A stretch of DNA of 54,206 nt from the IMG/VR virus record IMGVR_UViG_3300050821_002644, positions 1 to 54,206 of that record, one strand, 5' to 3'. Shown here piece after piece: positions 41,318-47,942 of the stretch. Position 1 is the stretch's first letter; each line of letters opens with the position of its first letter. Position numbers and translations under genes: made by a program. Source of the DNA: a virus. The notes under the pieces were generated by a model. It made no database searches. It saw only the letters and a program-made list of their open reading frames with translations, and was not told where the DNA came from.

Positions 41318-41860
41318 CTAGGCGGCCGCGGACGAGAAGGTCCAGGTGGTGTGGTCGTTGTCGGTGCCCGCGTCAGCGTGCTCGAGCAGGTTGCTCTTGC
41401 CGTCGGTGTTGGAGCTGATGGCGCAGCCGCTCTTGGCGTTGATCCACTCACCGTCGGTGTAGGTGAAGCCCTGGTACATGCTGCCGTTGCAGGAGCGCAG
41501 CTGGTAGGTCGCCGCACCCGACTGCTCGGGGTCGCTCAGGCAGAGGCTGGTCGGCACGCCGTTGGGCGCGTAGATGGCCTCCTTCTGGCCCGCGGGAGCG
41601 TTGCCCTGCTGCAGCCAGATGAAGTCCTCGTTCTGAGCGGCCGAGAGCGCGTAGCCGATGACCGGCTGACCCGACTTGGCGACGTTCTGCTTGACGTTCA
41701 TCGCGAGGTGCAGGCCGTTGGTCTGGGTACCGCAGTAGCCCTGGAAGGCACCCGAGTCCTGACAGCCGACGGTAGCGGCACCGGACATGGTGGCGCCCGC
41801 GACGATGGTGCTGGCAGCGACGAACGCAGTAGCGATGCCGCCGATGAGACGCTTGTTCAT
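41318..41860 (-). CDS. Second secreted protein, possible lectin-like fold
   Basis: 180 residues from ATG 41860. MNKRLIGGIATAFVAASTIV then SGAATVGC is a Sec signal. The mature part has four or more Cys (VGCQDSGAFQGYCG, SLCLSDPEQSG, LRSCNGSMYQG, KSGCAIS) and a QGFTYTDGEWINAKSG pattern reminiscent of ricin-type beta-trefoil repeats. Likely exported from the infected cell. Strong GC codon bias suggests high expression or recent capture from the host. Confidence 0.75.
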   Translation of the reverse strand: MNKRLIGGIATAFVAASTIVAGATMSGAATVGCQDSGAFQGYCGTQTNGLHLAMNVKQNVAKSGQPVIGYALSAAQNEDFIWLQQGNAPAGQKEAIYAPNGVPTSLCLSDPEQSGAATYQLRSCNGSMYQGFTYTDGEWINAKSGCAISSNTDGKSNLLEHADAGTDNDHTTWTFSSAAA

Positions 41861-41940
41861 TTGAATCCACCGTTTCTGTTTGGAGGGATCTTCTCCCCTG
41901 GACGACGCGCCTTCGCCGACGCGCCGACTCAGGAAGAAGG

Positions 41941-42108
41941 TCAGTGTATGAACCAACCTATGTTGATACAAACTTTGAGTACTGCTCCGAGACATACATC
42001 TGTCAGTAGCATCAGCCAGAACATGTCGAAGAAGGCTTCTCTGTACCGTACTATCTCTTTTGCACAATCGTGCCAGAATGTCTCGAATGGTTCTATTTGC
42101 GGCGCCAA
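41941..42108 (-). CDS. Small membrane-like protein, start uncertain
   Basis: About 55 residues from TTG 42108: APQIEPFETFWHDCAKEIVR then AFFDMFWLMLLTDVCLGAVL. One membrane span near the end. The frame is open further upstream inside the previous gene, where it looks random. No good ribosome site. Confidence 0.4.
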   Translation of the reverse strand: MAPQIEPFETFWHDCAKEIVRYREAFFDMFWLMLLTDVCLGAVLKVCINIGWFIH

Positions 42109-42506
42109 GTTGTCGTTGTTGGTATTCCTACGACGCGGTCTCCGTCGCGAATCCAATGCCCACCAAGCCCCGAACATTCCTGACATGACCTCGTATTTGC
42201 TTGATTCGGTTGAAAGTACCCGCCGCTCTGCGTGTGCATCATTGAGAGCGTCTTCTTGTCGAACTTGCCGTAGTAGGTCGTCTTGGTCTCGTTGTCCCAA
42301 CCGAGAACCTGGACTCCGCCATTGCAGTATTCACAGCTCTCGAAGTGACTGTTAACTCCGAAGTCTTTCCATCCGTATCTGAATCGTTGCGTCTTCCAGA
42401 TCAAGACGGTTATTGCGATGGCGTTGATGGCTATGAGGATGGCGATGATGATCCAGAGCCACCCAACAAAGGATATTCCTTCTGAGGCGTTGACTGATCC
42501 AGACAT
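42093..42506 (-). CDS. Membrane-anchored putative zinc-binding protein
   Basis: 137 residues: one span near 12-36 (FVGWLWIIIAILIAINAIAI), then SCEYCNGGVQVLGW and RSCQECSGLGGHW, two CxxC pairs like a DnaJ-type zinc knuckle. GGTGAG precedes the ATG. The zinc part would face the cytoplasm or outside; role unknown. Confidence 0.65.
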   Translation of the reverse strand: MSGSVNASEGISFVGWLWIIIAILIAINAIAITVLIWKTQRFRYGWKDFGVNSHFESCEYCNGGVQVLGWDNETKTTYYGKFDKKTLSMMHTQSGGYFQPNQANTRSCQECSGLGGHWIRDGDRVVGIPTTTTWRRK

Positions 42507-42664
42507 AGCTCACCGATCACGTCGTTGTTGATCGGACACAGCCAGAGTATCTTCCACCGGCCGTTCGAAGATTTCTCGAAGGAGCGTTTCACCCTGCTCT
42601 TGCCGTTGTACGGGTGTCTGATCCTGTGCGCTCTGCACCAGACTCCCGCTCCCACGTCTTGCAA
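42431..42664 (-). CDS. Small basic protein, start uncertain
   Basis: About 77 residues from TTG 42664 (GTG 42655 possible): LQDVGAGVWCRAHRIRHPYN, then SSNGRWKILWLCPINNDVIG. Codon quality is better in this frame than in the overlapping frame of the previous gene. The frame may be joined to that gene by a frameshift or an indel in the sequence. Confidence 0.45.
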   Translation of the reverse strand: MQDVGAGVWCRAHRIRHPYNGKSRVKRSFEKSSNGRWKILWLCPINNDVIGELCLDQSTPQKEYPLLGGSGSSSPSS

Positions 42665-42848
42665 GCCTGGTGGGGTCCACTCCCTGCCGATTACGCTTCT
42701 CTTTCGTCTTCGCCAGGTTCGCGCGCGCCTGCTGCTTTCGTCGCTCACGGATGCACCTCGCATGTCCTTTGTGCTTAGGACCGTGATAGTCAGGGATATT
42801 GCAGCCTGCTCCTTCACCAATGAGGCCGGGTACGACTTTTGCCTTCAT
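42510..42848 (-). CDS. Small basic Cys/His protein, unknown
   Basis: 112 residues. The N-terminal half, GAGCNIPDYHGPKHKGHARC then a Lys/Arg-rich helix, is convincing and may bind metal or nucleic acid. The second half has poor codon quality and overlaps another frame, so the protein may end early or continue by frameshift. GGTGAAGAAGG precedes ATG 42848. Confidence 0.5.
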   Translation of the reverse strand: MKAKVVPGLIGEGAGCNIPDYHGPKHKGHARCIRERRKQQARANLAKTKEKRNRQGVDPTRLARRGSGSLVQSAQDQTPVQRQEQGETLLREIFERPVEDTLAVSDQQRRDR

Positions 42849-43050
42849 CCTTCTTCACCTCTTCCTCTTCAGGGGTGACGTCGATCACCTTGGTCACATG
42901 CTTCGGATCGAAGCCGAGGTTCGTAGCTAGATTCGATGCGTAGTTGACAGCATCGACGATGCCATCGGCCTGGATCCAGATCTCCATCGCTCGGATGGTA
43001 GTCACGTCTGTAGCAGGCTTTGGAGGTTCGATACGTGCCTTGAAGATCAT
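42814..43050 (-). CDS. Small protein, unknown
   Basis: 78 residues: IRAMEIWIQADGIVDAVNYA, then a Glu/Lys-rich end. Alpha/beta pattern with a helix. ATGA overlap with the upstream gene. Not recognised. Confidence 0.6.
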   Translation of the reverse strand: MIFKARIEPPKPATDVTTIRAMEIWIQADGIVDAVNYASNLATNLGFDPKHVTKVIDVTPEEEEVKKDEGKSRTRPHW

Positions 43051-43205
43051 GTTGCGTCCTTTTCGTCCTCGACGAAGGCAATGAACTTGTCTACGACCTC
43101 GTTTACTTCGGTCAGCTCGTCAGCTGTCACCTGGGGATTGGTCTTAGCTACCTGCAGACCTGTACCGACAAGCGAGAGGATGATGTCCCACTCAGCCTTA
43201 GTCAT
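43047..43205 (-). CDS. Small helical protein, unknown
   Basis: 52 residues from ATG 43205 (GAGGAGGG upstream): EWDIILSLVGTGLQVAKTNP then VTADELTEVNEVVDKFIAFV. Amphipathic helices. ATGA overlaps on both sides. Role unknown. Confidence 0.7.
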   Translation of the reverse strand: MTKAEWDIILSLVGTGLQVAKTNPQVTADELTEVNEVVDKFIAFVEDEKDAT

Positions 43206-43762
43206 GAAGCCCTCCTCATACACAGAGGGCACATACGTCGGCCCTCGATGACATGGCTGGCGAACAGGTAGCTAGGCTCTCCTGCTTCGTGGTAGAGGCG
43301 CTTGTACAGCGGCTTGCAGTGGGAGAAGAGTCTGAGCTCGAATTGACCTGTATGCGGATACCACCGTACGGCGGAGCGCTTCCTGTCCAAGTAGTGAACG
43401 ACTTGGGCTGTCTTGGCGGTGGAGTACACGAAGTCGTAGTGCCACTCTGAAGGCAGATTGATCCAAGCTGGTCGACGTCTCTCGACAACTTCCAACCTGG
43501 GACGCGGCGGCAGCTCCTCCCGGAAGCCCTTGAGCATGTGCTGCCCCTGTGGATCACTACGCATGCAGTTGAGCACCCCTCGAGTCATCGCCACAGGGAG
43601 AGGACCTCGTATCTCGAGGAACGACTTCGCCCCTGTGAGGAACTCGAAGTCGCCTCCGTAGCTTCGAAGGAACTCCTCTGCGCACCGTTTGAGACTGTGA
43701 CGCTCACGCACCATTCGGTCGGTGAACCGGTAGCCGTAGTCGTCACTAGCTGGCTGGCTCAT
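43202..43762 (-). CDS. Hypothetical protein with C-terminal CxxC
   Basis: 186 residues. DFEFLTGAKSFLEIRGPLPV and AMTRGVLNCMRSDP form a helical unit, followed by WINLPSEWHYDFVYSTAKTA and an end with RMCPLCMRR. It contains two CCACAGGG motifs in opposite orientation (43545 and 43591) 46 bases apart, plus a CCCCTGTGA variant near 43630. Function unknown. Confidence 0.65.
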   Translation of the reverse strand: MSQPASDDYGYRFTDRMVRERHSLKRCAEEFLRSYGGDFEFLTGAKSFLEIRGPLPVAMTRGVLNCMRSDPQGQHMLKGFREELPPRPRLEVVERRRPAWINLPSEWHYDFVYSTAKTAQVVHYLDRKRSAVRWYPHTGQFELRLFSHCKPLYKRLYHEAGEPSYLFASHVIEGRRMCPLCMRRAS

Positions 43763-43896
43763 GATCGCCTCATCAATTCTGCCTCGTGAGCGACGATCCC
43801 CGCTTTTGTCTTGAAGCGGTCTGTGGTTCTATCGTCGTTGCAGAACTTGTTGAGTAGGTCTTGAAGCTGGCGAATCTCCTCGTCAGTCATGTTCAT
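43759..43896 (-). CDS. Small helical protein, unknown
   Basis: 45 residues, MNMTDEEIRQLQDLLNKFCN and onward, helical. Start and stop both in ATGA overlaps with the adjoining genes. Function unknown. Confidence 0.7.
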   Translation of the reverse strand: MNMTDEEIRQLQDLLNKFCNDDRTTDRFKTKAGIVAHEAELMRRS

Positions 43897-44291
43897 GGGA
43901 GTATTCCCTTCTGCTTGGCTTCAAGCACCTCTGGACGGTTCCAGCTCTCTTCTCGAGCATGGGTCTCGAGCGCCTCAGATATTAGCTTGGCTTCTGCCTT
44001 CTCCTGTTCGGTAGGACCGTCTTCGATCCCAACACACTGATTGCCCTCGAAGTCGATAACGTCCTGGAGCTCACCGTTCCACTGGTACCAATCGCCCTCG
44101 TAGTAGCAAGCCACAGGGAGATCAAGACTCTTCGGGTTGTCCAGTTCCATCGCGTGGAGTTTGTTCAGCAAGTCTCTAGCCGTGGGATTCCTCTGTTCCC
44201 GGTACTTCTTGTCCAGCTCCGGTGTCCACCAGCTCGGACCCAAGCGAGCCTTCGGGTCGGGGGAGCTTCCCGGTTGATCTGAAGAGCTCAT
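43893..44291 (-). CDS. Acidic protein, unknown
   Basis: 132 residues. GPSWWTPELDKKYREQRNPT, then VACYYEGDWYQWNGELQDVI (its codons hold a CCACAGGG motif), then an acidic helix. AAGGAGG lies seven bases before ATG 44291, which is 116 bases inside the upstream gene. Confidence 0.65.
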   Translation of the reverse strand: MSSSDQPGSSPDPKARLGPSWWTPELDKKYREQRNPTARDLLNKLHAMELDNPKSLDLPVACYYEGDWYQWNGELQDVIDFEGNQCVGIEDGPTEQEKAEAKLISEALETHAREESWNRPEVLEAKQKGILP

Positions 44292-44484
44292 CTGCTGCCT
44301 CCTTATCGATGCACTTGCGCCCGCAGTTGCAGTGGACGATCTCCAACTTGCGGGTTCTTATGTAGTAGTAGACGAGTTGAGGGGTGATGTTGGCGTAGAG
44401 TTTGGCGTAGTTGACTGGTGTAATGAGAGGTGCATCGGCTATTTCATCGAGTTGGATCTGTTCTATGAGTTCGTCTGTGTTCAT
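44176..44484 (-). CDS. Putative DNA-binding HTH protein
   Basis: 102 residues. VNYAKLYANITPQLVYYYIR followed by TRKLEIVHCNCGRKCIDKEA resembles the MerR/excisionase-type winged helix used by small phage regulators. The last 35 residues are probably readthrough in the next gene. It lies just downstream of a repeat-rich control region (44522-44626), a possible self-regulated site. Confidence 0.65.
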   Translation of the reverse strand: MNTDELIEQIQLDEIADAPLITPVNYAKLYANITPQLVYYYIRTRKLEIVHCNCGRKCIDKEAADELFRSTGKLPRPEGSLGSELVDTGAGQEVPGTEESHG

Positions 44485-44521
44485 GTCATTATCTGAAATC
44501 TTTTGAGCAAGCTCGAAATAT

Positions 44522-44626
44522 AGACTTTATAGACCGAAGTCTGTTAGCGTCTAACAACTTTAGTCCATTGCTCTCGTATCCTAACAAGGGCGCAAGATCT
44601 TTTTTGTTAGACGCTTTTAGACGCTT
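44522..44626. promoter_or_regulatory. Repeat-rich control region before the HTH gene
   Basis: Palindrome GTTAGCGTCTAAC (44543-44555), inverted pair AGACTT/AAGTCT (44522-44527, 44537-44542), and tandem TTAGACGCTT repeats (44607-44616, 44617-44626). GCGTCTAAC (44547-44555) is the exact reverse complement of GTTAGACGC (44606-44614). Likely operators or a leader hairpin; the last repeat overlaps the stop of the next gene upstream. Confidence 0.6.
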
Positions 44627-44919
44627 AGGAACTCGTCGTAGACCTCTTCGGAGATCGGCTCACGCTTCCTAGCGAATTCGTGTATCTCCTTCAGCTGTTG
44701 CTCGGTGATTTCACCGTTGACCAACGCGTCACCGTAGTAGGCACGTGCCATAATCATCTCGTGTGCACGCCGACGGAACGCATCGACTCCGAAGTTGCCG
44801 TCGCGCAAAGCGGCCTCGTAGAGTTCCGCGATGTCGTCGGCAGCGGCGCTGATCGCCTTCTGTACACGCTCCGCGATCGAGTCGTGGTTGTGTGCTTGGA
44901 TAATGCGACAGCCGCTCAC
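44617..44919 (-). CDS. Hypothetical helical protein
   Basis: 100 residues from GTG 44919 (TAGTG overlap). IAERVQKAISAAADDIAELY, FRRRAHEMIMARAYYGDALV and EEVYDEFLSV are helical and charged. Not recognised. Confidence 0.65.
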   Translation of the reverse strand: MSGCRIIQAHNHDSIAERVQKAISAAADDIAELYEAALRDGNFGVDAFRRRAHEMIMARAYYGDALVNGEITEQQLKEIHEFARKREPISEEVYDEFLSV

Positions 44920-45263
44920 TAGTGCTCCTGTAGGTATTGGTAGACTTGCTGTTCTGACCAGGTCGGGTGAAGACTCCAGATCTCCAGCATCTTCAGATAG
45001 TCCCGAGCACCCTGTGCTGCGTTAGTGTCCTGGCCTGGTAGCGCTGCGAAGGCCTTCGGACCGCGGTGACCCGGTGTTGGGATACTTCCGTCCGGGTTCG
45101 TTTGCACCAGCCATCGACCCTCATGGTCGGCGCAGCGGGTGTTCTTGCATTCGAATGTGTGCACCACAACACCTGGACTCTCTCCTCTCTGTGTCTTCAC
45201 CTCCTCTCCTGGCTCGCCGCAGACCGTATGACGCTTGGCTTCTTCGTAGGTCGTCTCAGCCAT
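44919..45263 (-). CDS. Putative zinc-binding protein, unknown
   Basis: 114 residues. HTVCGEPGEEVKTQRGE and then HTFECKNTRCADHEGRW give four Cys/His groups like a small zinc ribbon. C-terminal helix ends in WSEQQVYQYLQEH. TGATG overlap with the previous gene. Confidence 0.65.
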   Translation of the reverse strand: MAETTYEEAKRHTVCGEPGEEVKTQRGESPGVVVHTFECKNTRCADHEGRWLVQTNPDGSIPTPGHRGPKAFAALPGQDTNAAQGARDYLKMLEIWSLHPTWSEQQVYQYLQEH

Positions 45264-45457
45264 CAGGTGATGCGCTCCACCTTCACGTCGACCTTGAGTT
45301 CGTTCGCGTCCAGCATCAGCTCGACGAGGTCATCGTGTCCGTCTCGATCGACTTCCATCTCTTGGACCTCGTCGAGCTTCGCACTCGCGGGGTACTCGAT
45401 CACGTTCGTCAGATGAATCGTCCGAACGACCTTGTAGCCCTGTTGCTTGCTACTCAT
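45263..45457 (-). CDS. Small protein, unknown
   Basis: 64 residues, MSSKQQGYKVVRTIHLTNVI then DLVELMLDANELKVDVKVER. Alpha/beta, acidic. Coupled to neighbours by short overlaps. Not recognised. Confidence 0.6.
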   Translation of the reverse strand: MSSKQQGYKVVRTIHLTNVIEYPASAKLDEVQEMEVDRDGHDDLVELMLDANELKVDVKVERIT

Positions 45458-45740
45458 CGGGAGCGTCTTCCACGGTGACGACCTTGGTCAGGTTGTCGCA
45501 ACCCTCGAGCTGCTCGTCGAGGGAGATGTCGGCGGTAGTCTCTTCGTAGTGCTTGATCGCGTCGTTGGTCCAGTTCTTCTCGCCGGACTCTTCGTCGTCG
45601 TAGTCCGAGCGCGCTATCGAGATCACACCCGTTGCCACGATGGTCACCTTGACGCGGCGGCTGAGCTCCTGGTTGCCGCTGAAGGGCTCGTTCGTTCCCG
45701 GACCAGTAGTGAATCCAGGACCGCTATTGCCTTCGCTCAT
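45450..45740 (-). CDS. Small acidic protein, unknown
   Basis: 96 residues. Gly/Pro-rich start, then SRRVKVTIVATGVISIARSD and an acidic helical end. ATGA overlap upstream. Not recognised. Confidence 0.65.
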   Translation of the reverse strand: MSEGNSGPGFTTGPGTNEPFSGNQELSRRVKVTIVATGVISIARSDYDDEESGEKNWTNDAIKHYEETTADISLDEQLEGCDNLTKVVTVEDAPDE

Positions 45741-46159
45741 GATGCTGCCTCCTCTAGAAGGATTTGTACCTGCTGCTCCAGCGTGTCGATGCGCTGCAGC
45801 ATCGCTCGCTGAATGTCGTCAACACCTTCTCGCCAGGTGTTGGGCTTCTTCTTCTGACTCTCTACACGTTCGAAGGCCTCGATGTCAGGCTCGTGCATGA
45901 GCTCCCAGAGCGATGGAGTCGGTCCTCCGCCTCGAGCGAGCTGACGAACACAACCCATAGCCTTCAGGTAGTGCATGACGCTCGTGTAGTACGGAGTAGC
46001 CAGACCTAGGTCTTCGCAGATCAGCTTGGTCAAGAAACCTTCGTACACCAAAGCATGACTGCCTTCGACCTGTCGTGCCTTGCTCTGTGCCTTCATCTTC
46101 TCGAAGACTGCAGAGCAGTGCAAGAACAGCCTAGGAGGGGCTTCAGTCCGGTTGTCCAT
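45737..46159 (-). CDS. Putative winged-helix regulator
   Basis: 140 residues. ALVYEGFLTKLICEDLGLAT followed by YYTSVMHYLKAMGCVRQLAR looks like a winged-helix pattern for promoter control. The C-terminus (QRAMLQRIDTLEQQVQILLE) is a coiled coil for dimers. Inferred from pattern; no close family recalled. Confidence 0.55.
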   Translation of the reverse strand: MDNRTEAPPRLFLHCSAVFEKMKAQSKARQVEGSHALVYEGFLTKLICEDLGLATPYYTSVMHYLKAMGCVRQLARGGGPTPSLWELMHEPDIEAFERVESQKKKPNTWREGVDDIQRAMLQRIDTLEQQVQILLEEAAS

Positions 46160-46361
46160 CTTCGATTGCTTCCTTAATGCGTTTGATCGAGGTGATGATC
46201 TCGCTGTACGAGCCTGCTCGCCCTAGAAGGTCTTCCCAACCTTTGGCTGGTTCCTTCGTGTCGTTGTGCATCGCGTCCGTGAACGCTTCTTCTTCTAGGT
46301 CCAGCACATCGTTCAGAGTCTGGATGTCATCATCTCGGACCTTGATGTTAATGATGTTCAA
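46143..46361 (-). CDS. Small acidic protein, TTG start
   Basis: 72 residues. I choose TTG 46361 because GGAGGT lies seven bases upstream; the open frame further back runs through the stem-loop at 46389-46446. VRDDDIQTLNDVLDLEEEAF and then YSEIITSIKRIKEAIEDGQ are acidic helices. Role unknown. Confidence 0.6.
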   Translation of the reverse strand: MNIINIKVRDDDIQTLNDVLDLEEEAFTDAMHNDTKEPAKGWEDLLGRAGSYSEIITSIKRIKEAIEDGQPD

Positions 46362-46388
46362 TGTATTACCTCCATAGGCCAATTGAGA

Positions 46389-46446
46389 GGCCGTCGCAGC
46401 TGCTGCCCCAATGGGGGGGGGTATTAGGGCGCTAGCTGCGACGGCC
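46389..46446 (-). terminator. Strong hairpin after the tRNA-like RNA
   Basis: GGCCGTCGCAGCT (46389-46401) pairs with AGCTGCGACGGCC (46434-46446). The loop has nine G in a row on the + strand. It lies about 90 bases downstream of the RNA at 46533-46658 in the leftward direction, and just before the next gene. Confidence 0.75.
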
Positions 46447-46532
46447 CCGTGCATATCGTGGACACCTCAGGACAAGTCACTCGGAAGTGAGTGTCAAGCC
46501 CTATAAGGTCTTCCTCATCCACCTCTGCACGT

Positions 46533-46658
46533 GGGAGTAGCTGGTCTCGAACCAGCCCTTGCGGCTTGTCGCGGCAAGTGGGCCTCCAGTACGTCTAGGC
46601 TGCCTCGCCGACCCGAAGGTCCAGGCATGCTCCTCTGTACTGTCTATCCGATACTCCC
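46533..46658 (-). ncRNA. tRNA-like RNA with atypical body
   Basis: Read leftward: GGGAGTA (5' acceptor) pairs with TACTCCC (3' acceptor, then discriminator A). Directly before the 3' acceptor is GCTGG-TTCGAGA-CCAGC, a perfect five-base T-stem and seven-base T-loop. The rest does not fit a D-arm or anticodon arm. It holds a CAGTAC/GTACTG stem, with GACC-TTCG-GGTC inside, and a CTTGC/GCAAG stem. At 126 nt it is longer than any normal tRNA. No CCA is encoded. It may be a tRNA mimic, a tRNA with an insertion, or a decayed tRNA. Confidence 0.6.
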
Positions 46659-46699
46659 TACCCATGGACGAGAAAAGGGATTAAATCGCCCACGAGGGT

Positions 46700-46797
46700 G
46701 TGAACAGGGACACCAGTGCCTGGTTTGGACGTTCCGTACTGCGGGTGCCTCCGATGACGGAAACTAGCCGACACTCAGCAGCGTTGTCCCTGTTCAC
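46700..46797. repeat. 13-bp inverted repeat
   Basis: GTGAACAGGGACA (46700-46712) is the exact reverse complement of TGTCCCTGTTCAC (46785-46797), with a 72-base loop. Together with neighbours at 46389-46446, 46533-46658 and 46805-46853, it makes this gap (46447-46930) rich in RNA structure. Probably a terminator or part of a structured transcript. Confidence 0.75.
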
Positions 46798-46876
46798 GTT
46801 GACAGGTGAAGGTCTCGTACTCAACTATGGCAAATCTTTCTGAGACCTTCACCACGCGGATACGCCCGACTTGCAT
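46775..46876 (-). CDS. Possible 33-residue protein, or readthrough tail
   Basis: MQVGRIRVVKVSERFAIVEY then ETFTCQREQGQRC looks protein-like. It is in the same frame as the gene at 46931-47440, after its TAG stop, with no further stop for 51 codons. The ATG (46876) has no good ribosome site. Either a short separate gene, or an extension made when TAG is read through. Confidence 0.35.
   Translation of the reverse strand: MQVGRIRVVKVSERFAIVEYETFTCQREQGQRC
46805..46853. repeat. 12-bp inverted repeat
   Basis: GGTGAAGGTCTC (46805-46816) pairs exactly with GAGACCTTCACC (46842-46853), with a 25-base loop. It lies 78 bases after the stop at 46931, in the leftward direction, so it may end that transcript. 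Confidence 0.75.
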
Positions 46877-46930
46877 CTCGGCTGGCGGCGACGGTGCTCC
46901 ACTTCCGTTCCGCGGTATCCTCCAGTCGAC

Positions 46931-47440
46931 CTACTCGACTTCGGCGAAGTCTCCGTCCTCGACTTCGTCGCCGGCCTGCTCCGAGACACTGCCTGCCGCA
47001 GCGGTCTGGGCGGCCTCCACCTGCGCATCGTCGGCCGGGGCAGCAGCTTCCGACGTGGCGGCGGATCCTTCAGTGGTGCCCTTGTTCGCCAGACGCTCCT
47101 TGCGGCGCAGGAACCAGGCGACGGCGTCTTCGAGAACCAGACCCGGTCGGGTGACCTTGTTGCCGTCCGGTCCACCCTTGACGTCGTGGGCGGTGCCGTC
47201 CTCCTCGTAGTGCTTGACGGGGAAGGGGTCGGCCTGCTTCGGGCTCGAGCTGTTCACGAAGGTGTAGAACACCTGCGGCTTGGTGTCCTTCGGCGCGTGA
47301 CCCTTCTGGACCAGGTGGTTCTTGACCTGGATCGGCGTCACGATGCCGTCGGGCAGCGGGAAGCGGGTGTTGCCAGTCGCGTTCGCCGCCGGGGCTGCCG
47401 CGGTCTCAGTCTCCTGAGTCTCCGTCTCGGTCTCAGCCAT
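46931..47440 (-). CDS. Acidic/Ala-rich protein with own promoter
   Basis: 169 residues. A middle folded part (FPLPDGIVTPIQVKNHLVQK, then PQVFYTFVNSSSPKQADPFP and LVLEDAVAWFLRRKERL) is flanked by low-complexity Glu/Thr/Ala tails. Strong promoter at 47506, a GGGGAA/TTCCCC leader hairpin and GAGGGAG before the ATG suggest high expression. Function unknown; possibly an abundant early host-interaction or DNA-binding protein. Confidence 0.7.
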   Translation of the reverse strand: MAETETETQETETAAAPAANATGNTRFPLPDGIVTPIQVKNHLVQKGHAPKDTKPQVFYTFVNSSSPKQADPFPVKHYEEDGTAHDVKGGPDGNKVTRPGLVLEDAVAWFLRRKERLANKGTTEGSAATSEAAAPADDAQVEAAQTAAAGSVSEQAGDEVEDGDFAEVE

Positions 47441-47505
47441 TGTGATTACTCCCTCTGTTCGGTTGCGGGGAACCTTTTTCCCCTCACTTTTTTGCTTGTA
47501 CTTAT

Positions 47506-47535
47506 ATTATATCGGGGATCCAGATGGGAACACAA
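47506..47535 (-). promoter_or_regulatory. Minus-strand promoter
   Basis: Leftward TTGTGT (47530-47535), 18 bases, TATAAT (47506-47511). Downstream it reads ATAAGTACAAGCAAAA, almost the same as after the promoter at 51890. About 65 bases before the start at 47440. Confidence 0.85.
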
Positions 47536-47565
47536 GTGGTTTCCAAAAGAATTTTTGGGCAATTT

Positions 47566-47748
47566 TTAGTCCCCGTGGTATCGCTGGTTGTGCCTGGTAG
47601 CGTTAGCTTTAGCACGGGAGGGATTAAAGACATATTTGCCTAGTGGTTCTGGGCAACCTGGAACTTTGCAGACGAATCGCGTGTACTTGTCCTTCGGGGA
47701 AGGATGTGTAGAACCGTCTTCTCGCGTCCTGGACTGCTCAAACTCCAT
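47566..47748 (-). CDS. Small C2H2-type zinc-finger-like protein
   Basis: 60 residues from ATG 47748. FVCKVPGCPEPLGKYVFNPS followed by ARHNQRYHGD-like spacing (C-x4-C ... H-x4-H) resembles a classic zinc finger, rare in phages. The charged start (RTREDGSTHPSPKDK) may be flexible. It overlaps the end of the previous gene by 11 bases. Confidence 0.65.
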   Translation of the reverse strand: MEFEQSRTREDGSTHPSPKDKYTRFVCKVPGCPEPLGKYVFNPSRAKANATRHNQRYHGD

Positions 47749-47941
47749 AGGTCTTCTTCTTCTCCAGACGGCCAGTCGAGAAACGTAGGCCTTCATCGAC
47801 CATGATCACGTCGTAGCGGTTGCGGATCCTGAGCTTGTGAGTGCGTAGGACTTCGACTTCAACGCGCGGAGCCCAGATGCGTCGAATATCGACTACATTC
47901 CCACTCGTCTTGCGCGGATCGATTGCTAGGTAGGTTTCCAC
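47738..47941 (-). CDS. Small protein, unknown
   Basis: 67 residues from GTG 47941 with GGAGG six bases upstream. LAIDPRKTSGNVVDIRRIWA then VEVEVLRTHKLRIRNRYDVI are strand-rich. Not recognised. Confidence 0.65.
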   Translation of the reverse strand: METYLAIDPRKTSGNVVDIRRIWAPRVEVEVLRTHKLRIRNRYDVIMVDEGLRFSTGRLEKKKTYGV

Positions 47942-47942
47942 T

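Noticed and set aside
41351-42355. 334-codon plus-strand frame
   Set aside because: Antisense to the second secreted gene, Val/Ala/Arg-rich.
46531-46767. Plus-strand frame beginning MGVAGLEPALAAC
   Set aside because: This is the well-known false protein that arises from the complement of tRNA T-arms; used instead as support for the tRNA-like RNA.
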